Part shown: positions 1-6,700 of the stretch, piece by piece
How the letters are laid out: each line of letters starts with the position of its first letter
Numbering within the stretch: position 1 is the first letter of the stretch
NCBI GenBank assembly: GCA_033762055.1
Contig: JANRLZ010000091.1
Span: 1-18,789, forward strand
Direction of reading: 5' to 3'
Origin: M3007 sp033762055
Lineage (GTDB): Bacteria; Bacteroidota; Bacteroidia; Chitinophagales; Saprospiraceae
Length of the DNA: 18,789 nt
Notes under the pieces: generated by a model
Told to the model about the DNA's origin: nothing
The model's database searches: none
Seen by the model: the letters and a program-made list of their open reading frames with translations, nothing else
Translations under genes and position numbers: made by a program

Positions 1-150
1 TGAACCAACTTAGGAGATGAAAAATGGGTGAGATGATTTTAGGGGTTGTTGAGGCGTTTGGAGGGCGTAATGCGGGTACATTATAACCGACAAACAACGA
101 AAACAGACACTAAAAGCAGCCACCAATTTTTCATCTCCTAAGTTGGTTCA
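1..150. repeat. Short inverted-repeat element (MITE-like or IS remnant)
   Basis: The first 25 bases (TGAACCAACTTAGGAG...) are the exact reverse complement of positions 126-150. Allowing one mismatch at position 26, the arms extend to about 30 bp. The roughly 90 bp between the arms has no convincing ORF. The ends read TG...CA, as in IS3-family elements and several other transposons. The size, long terminal repeats and lack of coding capacity fit a MITE or internally deleted insertion sequence. Because the left arm begins at the window edge, the element could extend further left and target-site duplication cannot be judged. It lies 51 bp upstream of the mazG start. A simple long hairpin is the alternative reading. 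Confidence 0.6.
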
Positions 151-172
151 CCACTAGCTTGAATCCAAGCGC

Positions 173-180
173 TACCTTTG
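173..180 (+). promoter_or_regulatory. -7 element of the mazG promoter
   Basis: TACCTTTG matches the Bacteroidota primary-sigma -7 consensus TAnnTTTG. It would place the transcript start near 185, giving a leader of about 17 nt before the ATG at 202. No TTG lies at the preferred -33 spacing; the nearest TTGs are 11 and 27 nt upstream, the latter inside the inverted-repeat arm. The element overlaps an in-frame TTG at 178, which argues against starting the protein there. Confidence 0.5.
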
Positions 181-201
181 CCGCCCTATCCGACCATCCG
201 T

Positions 202-969
202 ATGCATACGTTAGAACAAAAAACCGAAGCCTTCGGTCGCCTGCTCACCATTATGGACGAACTCCGGGAACAATGCCCCTGGGATCGCAAACAAACCCTC
301 GAAAGCCTGCGTAACCTGACCATCGAGGAAACCTACGAGCTGGCTGATGCCATTCTGACCCAAGACCTCGCCGGTATCAGGGAAGAAATCGGCGACCTGA
401 TGCTGCACATGGTCTTTTATGCCCGCATCGCTTCCGAACAGGGCGCCTGGGATGTCGCCGACGCCCTGCACGCTATTTGCGAAAAACTCATTGCCCGCCA
501 TCCGCATATTTATGGCGATGTAAAAGTAGCCGACGACGAAGAGGTAAAACGCAACTGGGAACAACTCAAACTCAAGGAAGGAAAAAAATCGTTGCTCGCC
601 GGCGTGCCGTCCGGATTGCCCGCTATGGTCAAAGCCTACCGGATGCAGGAAAAAACCAAGCAGGTCGGTTTCGAATGGGAAAATACCGAACAGGTGTGGG
701 CCAAAGTGGAAGAAGAGTTGGGCGAATTACATGAAAACGTTCAAAACAACGCTCCCTTGCAAGACATTGAAGAGGAATTTGGCGACGTGCTTTTCTCCCT
801 GGTCAATTATGCCCGCTTTATCGGCGTTGATCCGGAAACAGCGCTCGAAAAAGTAAACCGAAAATTCAAGTCCCGCTTCGAATTCATCGAACAAAATGCC
901 CCCAAACCCTTGAAAGACATGACTTTGGCCGAGATGGATGTGTTGTGGGAAGCCGCCAAGCGGCGCTAA
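202..969 (+). CDS. mazG: Nucleoside triphosphate pyrophosphohydrolase MazG
   Basis: MazG hydrolyses (d)NTPs to NMPs plus pyrophosphate, cleaning non-canonical nucleotides from the cytosolic pool. The 255-aa product has the classic two-domain arrangement. The N-terminal domain carries the metal-binding EExxE...EExxD motif (E42, E43, E46, then E61, E62, D65). The C-terminal domain repeats it (EELGE at about 171-175, then EEFGD at 191-195). The signature CPWD...T stretch near residues 25-32 is present, and the length is normal for the family. The ATG at 202 is preferred over the in-frame TTG at 178, because the latter lies inside a TAnnTTTG promoter element. The gene is monocistronic and converges on the M50-like gene with only 3 bp between the stop codons and no visible terminator. 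Confidence 0.95.
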   Translation: MHTLEQKTEAFGRLLTIMDELREQCPWDRKQTLESLRNLTIEETYELADAILTQDLAGIREEIGDLMLHMVFYARIASEQGAWDVADALHAICEKLIARHPHIYGDVKVADDEEVKRNWEQLKLKEGKKSLLAGVPSGLPAMVKAYRMQEKTKQVGFEWENTEQVWAKVEEELGELHENVQNNAPLQDIEEEFGDVLFSLVNYARFIGVDPETALEKVNRKFKSRFEFIEQNAPKPLKDMTLAEMDVLWEAAKRR

Positions 970-972
970 CCT

Positions 973-1626
973 TTAGCGCACCCCCCGAAACAAATCGCGC
1001 AAATTCAGGAAAAAAAGAATGGCCGCCAATCCCAGCCAGATATACATCCATATCTGCACGGGAAACAAGCCAACTGTTTTTTCATACATGGCAAGATCGC
1101 TACTAGGGCCCACATTAAAATCCTGTATGATATACAAAACAGCTGCCAGCCCGAGAAACATTAAAACATCCTGATCCCAATGCGTTTTTAACGCGATAAA
1201 ACCCAGCGCCAGGGCAAACACCCATAAAATGCCCGTGCTTTCAAACGACTCAAACCAGATAAACCCCGCCAGCGCCATCACAGCAGCCATCGTCAGTAAA
1301 GCCCCCTGCGACATACGGTGATACCTTGCGCCAATATGAAACAGTATATTTCCCAAAATGGCGCTCCCCAAATACCCGCCCATCAGAATTACGCCGGCGC
1401 TGCCTCCCCGTGTTTTGGTATAACCGCTGCCATCGGGGTTAATTTGCAAACCTTCTACCGAACCGCCGGTAATCAAGGCGCCAAACGCATGCCCCATCTC
1501 ATGCAGGATCGTTACCAGCAATGTGACAGGGTACAACAAAAGGGCGCCAAATGAACCACCCATGAATTTGAGCAGCACATAGACGAGTAAAATAACCCAG
1601 AAGCGGAAGTGAAGTTGCTTTTGCAT
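973..1626 (-). CDS. M50B-like membrane zinc metalloprotease
   Basis: This 217-aa polytopic membrane protein has the zinc-protease motif HEMGH at residues 42-46 within a hydrophobic segment (LLVTILHEMGHAFGAL). It is followed by glycine-rich hydrophobic stretches and several predicted membrane helices, including one near the C terminus. This is the pattern of the peptidase M50B-like family, compact relatives of site-2 proteases. A candidate third metal ligand is the Asp in the QDFNVGP segment (about residue 168), but this assignment is tentative. It starts 19 bp after the stop of the GH1 glucosidase gene, so the two are probably one operon. The substrate is unknown, and nothing here suggests a sigma/anti-sigma partner nearby. 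Confidence 0.8.
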   Translation of the reverse strand: MQKQLHFRFWVILLVYVLLKFMGGSFGALLLYPVTLLVTILHEMGHAFGALITGGSVEGLQINPDGSGYTKTRGGSAGVILMGGYLGSAILGNILFHIGARYHRMSQGALLTMAAVMALAGFIWFESFESTGILWVFALALGFIALKTHWDQDVLMFLGLAAVLYIIQDFNVGPSSDLAMYEKTVGLFPVQIWMYIWLGLAAILFFLNLRDLFRGVR

Positions 1627-1645
1627 ACGGTGACAGGTGTTAAAC

Positions 1646-2854
1646 CTACGGGGTGGTATTGGAATCCGGCGTTACATCCACTGCATTTTCCTGTGCGATA
1701 CGACCAAAAAAATCGCCGGCAACGGTCATTTCGCGCGCCATGGTTTCCCGATTGACCCGCACCAGACCAAATCGAAAAGTCGGACCTAAATGCCATTCAA
1801 AATTATCCCAGGTACTCCAGTGAATATAACCTTTCAAATGCACACCATCTGCTATTGCCTCATGGCAAACTCGCAGGTAGTCTTTTATTGCTGTAATCCG
1901 CTGGCGCGGATCATCCGTGCAAATGCCGTTTTCCGTGATCCAGAGGGGTTTTTTATACTTTTTTGAAAACCAGCGCAAAACCTCACCCAAACCTTCCGGG
2001 CGATAGCCCCACATCTTATCATGCCGGATCCCATATTGCTGAAGGGTTTCTTTTCTCGTGATAGCATCCACCGGGAAGGGGTCAAAAATCATGTAGGCAT
2101 AATAACTCACTCCCCAAAAATCGCAACGTTCAAAGGGACGCGCCGCCCGGGTCATAAACCACCATCGAACAAAAGCGGCAACCACTTTACCCAAACCCGA
2201 AAAACCGCGTCCTTCAAAACAGGCGGTGTTCAGGGAAATTCCCGCAGGGGCCTCCGACTTGTCGCGCAACAGGGTCATGGCAATATCATGTGCGCGACCC
2301 ATATTGTCGAGCACCTTGTTGGCAGTCCAGTATCGTCCTTTTTTCTTTGGCGGGAAATTTCCCAATACGAACGCATTCATGGCATAAACATTCGGCTCGT
2401 TGAAGGTATTCCACACTTTCACATATTCGCCGAAATATTTGATGCACTGTCTGACATAATCCACAAACATCGGAATATTGTCTTCATTCGTCCAGCCGCC
2501 CCGTTGTTCAAACCAGTTGGGATGGGTAAAATGGTGCAGGACAAACATCAGTCCAACACCTTTTTGCCGCAGATCATCAAAAAAAAGGCGGTATTCTGCC
2601 ACAACTTCCGGATCAAATTTGGCAAATGGCGCCGTTTGTAACCGGCTCCAATCCACGCCACAGCGATAAATCTGCCCCAGGCGGGCTATGAGCCTGGCAT
2701 CTTCCTCCCGATGGAGTTCGTGATCGGTGGTACGTTCAAAAATATATCCGTCAAGCGTACGCAAGCCGCGCCAGGGGTGGTTGCCGGCAGTTTCGACCTG
2801 GGCTGCCGCCGTAGATGTACCCCATAAAAAACCTTCCGGAAAAACAAGCCGCAT
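1646..2854 (-). CDS. Glycoside hydrolase family 1 beta-glucosidase-like enzyme
   Basis: This 402-aa protein of family GH1 is a (beta/alpha)8-barrel retaining glycosidase acting on beta-glucosides or beta-galactosides. Visible signatures are the N-terminal FPEGFLWGTSTAAAQVE, the acid/base motif TFNEP (E153), the nucleophile motif ITENG (E308), and the C-terminal WDNFEW...RFGL near 349-363. It is somewhat short compared with the usual roughly 450 residues, mostly in the loops between the catalytic strands. There is no signal peptide, so it is probably cytosolic. The start at 2854 places the protein at MRLVFPEGF, as in homologues; the ATG 54 nt further upstream adds residues unlike the family. 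It is the first gene of a probable operon with the M50-like protease. A 17-bp dyad lies about 43 bp upstream. The exact substrate cannot be told from sequence alone. Confidence 0.9.
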   Translation of the reverse strand: MRLVFPEGFLWGTSTAAAQVETAGNHPWRGLRTLDGYIFERTTDHELHREEDARLIARLGQIYRCGVDWSRLQTAPFAKFDPEVVAEYRLFFDDLRQKGVGLMFVLHHFTHPNWFEQRGGWTNEDNIPMFVDYVRQCIKYFGEYVKVWNTFNEPNVYAMNAFVLGNFPPKKKGRYWTANKVLDNMGRAHDIAMTLLRDKSEAPAGISLNTACFEGRGFSGLGKVVAAFVRWWFMTRAARPFERCDFWGVSYYAYMIFDPFPVDAITRKETLQQYGIRHDKMWGYRPEGLGEVLRWFSKKYKKPLWITENGICTDDPRQRITAIKDYLRVCHEAIADGVHLKGYIHWSTWDNFEWHLGPTFRFGLVRVNRETMAREMTVAGDFFGRIAQENAVDVTPDSNTTP

Positions 2855-2896
2855 GATGTAAGAGAATATAGGCCTGCAATTTTCGGGCGAACTTTT

Positions 2897-2913
2897 GAAA
2901 GTTTTCAACTTTC
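2897..2913. promoter_or_regulatory. 17-bp dyad upstream of the glucosidase gene
   Basis: GAAAGTT-TTC-AACTTTC has perfect 7-bp arms around a 3-nt centre. It lies between the terminator at 2924-2953 and the glucosidase start at 2854, where an operator for a dimeric regulator would be expected. No regulator gene adjoins it. It could equally be a short mRNA hairpin. Confidence 0.35.
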
Positions 2914-2923
2914 AGCCAAAAAC

Positions 2924-2953
2924 AAAAAGACCCGCCGAAGCGGGCCTCTTTGC
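2924..2953 (-). terminator. Intrinsic terminator with UUCG loop, minus strand
   Basis: Read on the minus strand, CCCGC-TTCG-GCGGG forms a 5-bp GC core with a very stable UUCG tetraloop. It is extended outward by about seven weaker pairs (including G-U) and followed by a T-rich run. It would stop minus-strand transcripts coming from the 2954-3330 region before they reach the glucosidase gene. Confidence 0.8.
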
Positions 2954-3098
2954 GGGGGGTAGGAAGATGATCGAAGACCCCGATTAAAACGGGAAACCGA
3001 AAGGCCAGGAGCCACATCGTTTTATTCGATTCTTATCGGTTGGGAGTAGTAAATGGTACTTGGGGAAAATATTGGGCACTGCGGGTTGCAGAAATTTT

Positions 3099-3136
3099 AA
3101 AAAAAGCCCCTCACCGCGAGCCTAACCGGAAGGGGC
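3099..3136 (-). terminator. Intrinsic terminator, minus strand
   Basis: On the minus strand GCCCCT pairs with AGGGGC, with an inner CCG/CGG pairing, and is followed directly by seven T residues. It lies about 190 nt downstream of the promoter at 3330-3359 and so defines a short transcript. Confidence 0.8.
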
Positions 3137-3325
3137 AACCATGAGATTATAAATGATACAATATCGCAGACGGAATCTCGGAAATGCATTTGCATCCGAC
3201 CAGTCCACAACATGTAACCATACGGTCGTGACAGCAACGATCAAAAAGAAAAACTTTTTAATCGGAAATAAAATCGGTTGGGAGAGAATTTCGGCAGAAA
3301 TGCCGGGGAGTAAAAGAAAAAGGTT
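3099..3325 (-). ncRNA. Candidate structured small RNA between a consensus promoter and a terminator
   Basis: A near-perfect Bacteroidota promoter (3359-3330) starts a minus-strand transcript of about 225 nt that ends at the terminator at 3099-3136. The interval has several local dyads: CGGCA-TTTC-TGCCG near the 5' end, ATGCA-AA-TGCAT in the middle, and GAGATT...AATCTC enclosing GATA-TTG-TATC shortly before the terminator. There is no ATG-initiated ORF of useful length. The longest open frame (3122-3262) begins at ATT, encoding 46 residues with a signal-peptide-like start (KKFFFLIVAV). I do not recognise it as tmRNA, RNase P RNA, SRP RNA or 6S RNA. Alternatives are a leader RNA or a small secreted protein with a non-standard start. 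Confidence 0.4.
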
Positions 3326-3365
3326 GGCACAAAGATAGGACGACCACCTTTTGCACCAACCTTTT
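3318..3365. repeat. Inverted repeat spanning the small-RNA promoter
   Basis: AAAAGGTTGG at 3318-3327 is the reverse complement of CCAACCTTTT at 3356-3365, with further pairing inside (CAAA with TTTG). The dyad brackets the -33 and -7 elements of the minus-strand promoter, so it may be an operator. It could also act as a hairpin for transcripts arriving from the outer-membrane protein gene. Confidence 0.4.
3330..3359 (-). promoter_or_regulatory. Near-consensus Bacteroidota promoter, minus strand
   Basis: Read on the minus strand, TTG at 3359-3357 is followed by 19 nt and then TATCTTTG at 3337-3330. This fits both the -33 TTG and -7 TAnnTTTG elements at standard spacing. It is the best promoter in the window, yet no ATG-initiated gene follows for almost 500 nt. 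Confidence 0.65.
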
Positions 3366-3377
3366 CGTACATTTTTT

Positions 3378-3426
3378 TACCGTACTGGTACAAAATTACC
3401 ATGCGATTTCTACCGCAATACTGGTA
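3378..3426. promoter_or_regulatory. Two repeated operator-like sites upstream of the small-RNA promoter
   Basis: TACCGTACTGGTA (3378-3390) and TACCGCAATACTGGTA (3411-3426) share TACCG and ACTGGTA, and each has TACC/GGTA dyad ends. They lie about 20 and 50 bp upstream of the -33 element of the minus-strand promoter. A related inverted word, CAGTATTG, occurs at 3492-3499. Spacing and symmetry suggest binding sites for a regulator, but none is identified. Confidence 0.35.
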
Positions 3427-3533
3427 GTTATTTTGGCTAATTTCCTGAAAGCCAAACTATTGTCTGACACGACCATTTTATTAAAAACAGGCAGTATTGG
3501 TTTCCATCAAGACCGGTTCGTCTTCGCATCTGC

Positions 3534-4982
3534 TTAAAATTTGAAACCTACCGAGAGCAGGAAGTCGTTGGCCACAGTTTTGGTCGTTGCCACCGGCGCC
3601 GCAGGATAAGGTATTACCGAACCTTCGCCCTGGCTGCGTCGCCAGCCAAGGTCAATGTAATAGGATTGTCCTCGAATACCCAGTCCAGCAGTAATGGCCG
3701 TATTAAAATCGGAAGTTCCTTCCTGCGGGCGTCCCAAGAGATTGTACCCACCTCGTATTCTGAATTCGTCGAGGGCCAGTTCGCCCCCCAGCCGCACATT
3801 CATCGTTTGTTGGTAAAGGCGTTGGATATCATTGTTTATTGCCCGTTCATACTGCTGGTTTTCCTGATTAGGGACATCTGCCGTCAGGTTGAACCGATTG
3901 GCTGAATAATCTACCCATTCCACATCGGCGCTCAAAAAACCATATTTTTTTATCAGGACTGCCGCGCTGGCGCTTGCTCGCCAGGGGGTGCGCAGTTTAT
4001 AATCGAGAGGCAAAGCACCTTCCGGGGAATTGGCTGTCGCATTGTTGTAGCCTGTACCATCGGTGTATTCGTAGGTAAAGGAGGTGTTGTACGTATCCGT
4101 CAGACTCAAGGCGCTGGGCGAATGAAACGCTGCGCCCAGGCGCAGGGCCTGGGTCACCCGGTAAATCAGGCCGAGTTTAACGTTGATACCCAAGCCCGAT
4201 GTACGCAGGTATTCGGTAAAAGCAAGGCGGTCAAAATATTCCACATTGCCGGCAGGGTCGCTTTCAACGTATTCCCCGTCAATCCGATAGTTGACAAAGG
4301 GTACGCCGATCGTCAGGCCGATCATTAGTTTTTCGTTGTAATTTCCGGCAAACGAGACCGCCATTTCATTCATCCGGCCCGACGTAAGCAGGGCTTGCGA
4401 ACGATTTACAAGGGCATTTTCATTGCCGGCAAAATCGTAGGTCAATCCAGTTGAGTCTTCATAAAAAGCGCCCGTTTGTGCGGCCACATCCGCACCATAA
4501 GCATCGCCGATCCCATTGGAATAATCGCGAAAAAAGCCGTTAAGGATGGTTCCGTTGGCGTTGCCTTCGTAATACACAGCATTATTATAATCGGCCAGCC
4601 GGTTGTATCCAATGGCAAAATTGAAGGTTTTCCAGTTTTTTCCGCCCGGGTTGGTATTAAATACGATGCCGATATTATCAAACCCGAATTTACTTTTATC
4701 GTCTTCATAAGGCAATTCGCCACTCAGTCGGCTTTGCGTGTTGGCAAAGCGCAGCGAAGGAGTCAAAACCAGTTCGTCGCTGCGAAAAAGGGCAAGTCCG
4801 GCCGGGTTTTGATTAATTCCGCCGAATTCGGCCCCCAAAGCGCCAAAAGCGCCTCCTGCGCCGAGATAACGGGCGGTCCCACCGGGTTGCAGGTAAGAAT
4901 AGCGCAGCGCCTCGCTGGCATTTTGAGCAAAAGAATGGGTTGCGCCAAATAGCGCCAGTGCCACAAATGCAATATATTTCAT
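3534..4982 (-). CDS. OmpP1/FadL-like outer-membrane beta-barrel protein
   Basis: The 482-aa protein begins with a clear signal peptide (MKYIAFVALALFGATHSFAQ, cleavage about residue 20). It continues with the hallmark of Bacteroidota OmpP1/FadL-like proteins: a Gly/Ala-rich segment GGTARYLGAGGAFGALGAE and then INQNPAGLALF. The remainder consists of alternating beta-strand patterns and ends in Phe (SVGFKF), as outer-membrane barrels do. FadL relatives move hydrophobic compounds across the outer membrane; the cargo here is unknown. The start at 4982 is chosen because the signal peptide begins there; the 22 residues upstream in frame look non-coding. The upstream same-strand gene ends 123 bp away, so co-transcription is possible, though a weak -7-like TATCTTTT is present at 5026-5019. 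Confidence 0.82.
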   Translation of the reverse strand: MKYIAFVALALFGATHSFAQNASEALRYSYLQPGGTARYLGAGGAFGALGAEFGGINQNPAGLALFRSDELVLTPSLRFANTQSRLSGELPYEDDKSKFGFDNIGIVFNTNPGGKNWKTFNFAIGYNRLADYNNAVYYEGNANGTILNGFFRDYSNGIGDAYGADVAAQTGAFYEDSTGLTYDFAGNENALVNRSQALLTSGRMNEMAVSFAGNYNEKLMIGLTIGVPFVNYRIDGEYVESDPAGNVEYFDRLAFTEYLRTSGLGINVKLGLIYRVTQALRLGAAFHSPSALSLTDTYNTSFTYEYTDGTGYNNATANSPEGALPLDYKLRTPWRASASAAVLIKKYGFLSADVEWVDYSANRFNLTADVPNQENQQYERAINNDIQRLYQQTMNVRLGGELALDEFRIRGGYNLLGRPQEGTSDFNTAITAGLGIRGQSYYIDLGWRRSQGEGSVIPYPAAPVATTKTVANDFLLSVGFKF

Positions 4983-5018
4983 CGCTGAAATGCGTTGATA
5001 AGGTGAGGATTGTGTGAA

Positions 5019-5026
5019 AAAAAGAT
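5019..5026 (-). promoter_or_regulatory. Weak -7-like element before the outer-membrane protein gene
   Basis: TATCTTTT on the minus strand differs from TAnnTTTG by the last base and lies 36 nt upstream of the start codon at 4982. No good -33 element was found, so this is tentative. Confidence 0.25.
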
Positions 5027-5105
5027 AGCGGAAAAAGGCGATACTCACCGATTTCCGCCATCATTTTTAAAGAGATCACTTCCAGTTATTTACCGGAGCA
5101 ATCTG

Positions 5106-6398
5106 TTAGTTGCGACCACCGCGACCGCTGGAGGAACGGCCGCCGCTGTTGCCGCCCGAACTGCGGCTACTATTGCCCGAGTTGCCGCTGCTACCGCGAT
5201 CGCTGCCACCCGAGCGCATACTGCCACCGCTTTCGTTGGAGCGACTCGGACGGCTTTCGCGGAAACCGCCATTATTGTTTTCGCTGTTGCGGCTCGGGCG
5301 TTCGTAAGAACGCTCTTCCGAACGGCGAGACGGGCGGCTTTCTTCATTTCTTGAGGGCGCCGATTCAGTACGGCGAGGGGTGTAACCTTCATTCCCCCGG
5401 CGATCAGGCGTTTCATTGCGAGAGGGACGGGATCTGGCATCTTCCGTACGGCGGGCAGGTTTTTCTGCATCTCGTCCGGCAGGCGACGCTTCCGGATTAC
5501 GTGGACGGCCGGTTGTGGATTCAGCCTTGGTGTTTTCCGGGCGACGGGCGCCTGTGTTTGGCGTTGCTTCATGTGCCTCGGGCGATTTGGTGCGACCAAT
5601 CGCTTCGGCATTGTCAATGTCGCCGGCTGTGCGGCCGGGGCGAGAACTGCTTCTTTCCAGTACCCGGACATTGTCTTGCGCTGTTGCCAGACGGCCTTTT
5701 CCATCCGGAATACGCGCATAACCCGGGTTTACTTGTGTGCCGCTGCGGCGTGGACCGGTGTAGGTTTGAGGAGCGAAGCCGCCGCCATTCCCGTTGTTGT
5801 TGTTATAGAAATGGTTGTGTACCCACACGTCGTTGAAGTAGGGGTTGTAGCCGTTCCAGGTCCAGTAAGGATCATAGTAGTAATTGTTAACCACCCAGGG
5901 GTTGTACCACGGGCTGTTGAAAGCGTAGCAACTGTTCCACCCCCAGGAGTTCCAGCCCCAGGTATTCCAGCCCCAGCCCCAGTTGTTCCAACTATTCCAA
6001 CGATTCCAGCGGTTCCAGCGACGCCACATCCAGTAGTCATTGTAGTTATACACGTAGATAGACGCCCCGGGGGCAAAAAACGGGTCGTAATTGTAGAGAT
6101 CTACAAAGAAGGGGTCGTAATAATCGGCCACATAGGAGCGACGATGGAATCGGCGAATACGCGAAGAATATTCGTAAGCGTAATCGTCTTCTTCGTAGTA
6201 CGGATCGTCGTCGTCGTAACGCCGGGTGACGTTGTTACCTTCGTTGTATGGTTCAGAATAATCGTTGGAGGTAGCCGTCGGCGCATCGGTAGCCGGGTCG
6301 TAGTAGAGATCGTCCTGTGCCTTCAGATCGGCAGGGAAGATGCCAACAACAACCCAACCGACTATCGCCCAAAACAATGCTTGATGTGCTTTTTTCAT
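5106..6398 (-). CDS. Secreted Tyr/Trp/Asn-rich low-complexity protein with Arg/Ser-rich tail
   Basis: The 430-aa product starts with a signal-peptide-like segment (MKKAHQALFWAIVGWVVVG, probable cleavage after KAQ near 28). An acidic Tyr-rich stretch follows, then the motif SSRIRRFHRRSY...YYDPFF, then a Trp/Asn repeat region (WRRWNRWNRWNSW..., GWNTWGWNS) and Tyr/Asn-rich sequence. The C-terminal half is a disordered region rich in Arg, Ser, Pro, Glu and Gly, ending in GGR/SSG-type repeats. Similar proteins are widespread in Bacteroidota and are sometimes misleadingly annotated vitellogenin-like; the function is unknown. A surface or matrix role is only an inference from the composition. The start at 6398 gives the signal peptide; upstream codons overlap the promoter. 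It is well expressed if the TATATTTG element is used. Confidence 0.75.
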   Translation of the reverse strand: MKKAHQALFWAIVGWVVVGIFPADLKAQDDLYYDPATDAPTATSNDYSEPYNEGNNVTRRYDDDDPYYEEDDYAYEYSSRIRRFHRRSYVADYYDPFFVDLYNYDPFFAPGASIYVYNYNDYWMWRRWNRWNRWNSWNNWGWGWNTWGWNSWGWNSCYAFNSPWYNPWVVNNYYYDPYWTWNGYNPYFNDVWVHNHFYNNNNGNGGGFAPQTYTGPRRSGTQVNPGYARIPDGKGRLATAQDNVRVLERSSSRPGRTAGDIDNAEAIGRTKSPEAHEATPNTGARRPENTKAESTTGRPRNPEASPAGRDAEKPARRTEDARSRPSRNETPDRRGNEGYTPRRTESAPSRNEESRPSRRSEERSYERPSRNSENNNGGFRESRPSRSNESGGSMRSGGSDRGSSGNSGNSSRSSGGNSGGRSSSGRGGRN

Positions 6399-6452
6399 GG
6401 CGTAGAATTGTATGAATATTTGCGCAATTTCCGGTGCGCTTAATTTTCGGGT

Positions 6453-6460
6453 CAAATATA
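6453..6460 (-). promoter_or_regulatory. -7 element of the low-complexity protein gene
   Basis: TATATTTG on the minus strand matches TAnnTTTG exactly and implies a leader of about 48 nt. A TTG at the normal -33 distance is absent; a T-rich stretch lies there. An in-frame upstream GTG/ATG-type extension of the ORF would run into this element, supporting the start at 6398. Confidence 0.5.
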
Positions 6461-6631
6461 TTCGCTTTGCGTGAAAAAATTTGGTTAAGGGTGATTTAAA
6501 ACTTGGCTTCTTGTAGTTAAAATTAGTTAAAATTGGGGAAAAACCCGATCATATTGTTAAGTTTAAAATATTAAAAATCGTGACGGGTTTTCAATTTTGA
6601 GTTGGCGGCATAAAAAAGGTTTAAAACCCGC

Positions 6632-6639
6632 TACATTTG
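6632..6639 (+). promoter_or_regulatory. -7 element of the SpoIIM/DUF4129 operon
   Basis: TACATTTG matches TAnnTTTG. It places the transcript start near 6646, about 55 nt before the ATG at 6701, and makes the TTG at 6641 an unlikely start codon. The nearest TTG upstream is 27 nt away, longer than the usual spacer. Confidence 0.5.
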
Positions 6640-6700
6640 CTTGAAATTCTGCCAGTGCCTTTCCTTAAAAAAGAGCCTGGCAACCCGCAGAACGACGTGC

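Noticed and set aside
2751..3017. 88-codon minus-strand ORF upstream of the glucosidase gene
   Set aside because: It runs through the UUCG terminator and overlaps the start of the glucosidase in another frame; the composition does not look like a protein.
3153..3338. 61-codon plus-strand ORF in the intergenic region
   Set aside because: It is antisense to the minus-strand promoter unit, with no promoter or recognisable motif of its own.
5090..5719. 209-codon minus-strand ORF inside the low-complexity gene
   Set aside because: Overlaps the real gene in another frame; its Ala/Arg-rich repeats are a by-product of the biased codons.
5571..6443. 290-codon plus-strand ORF opposite the low-complexity protein gene
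   Set aside because: The Val/Ile/Pro-rich product is the complement of Tyr/Asn/Trp codons; the minus-strand frame has a signal peptide and promoter.
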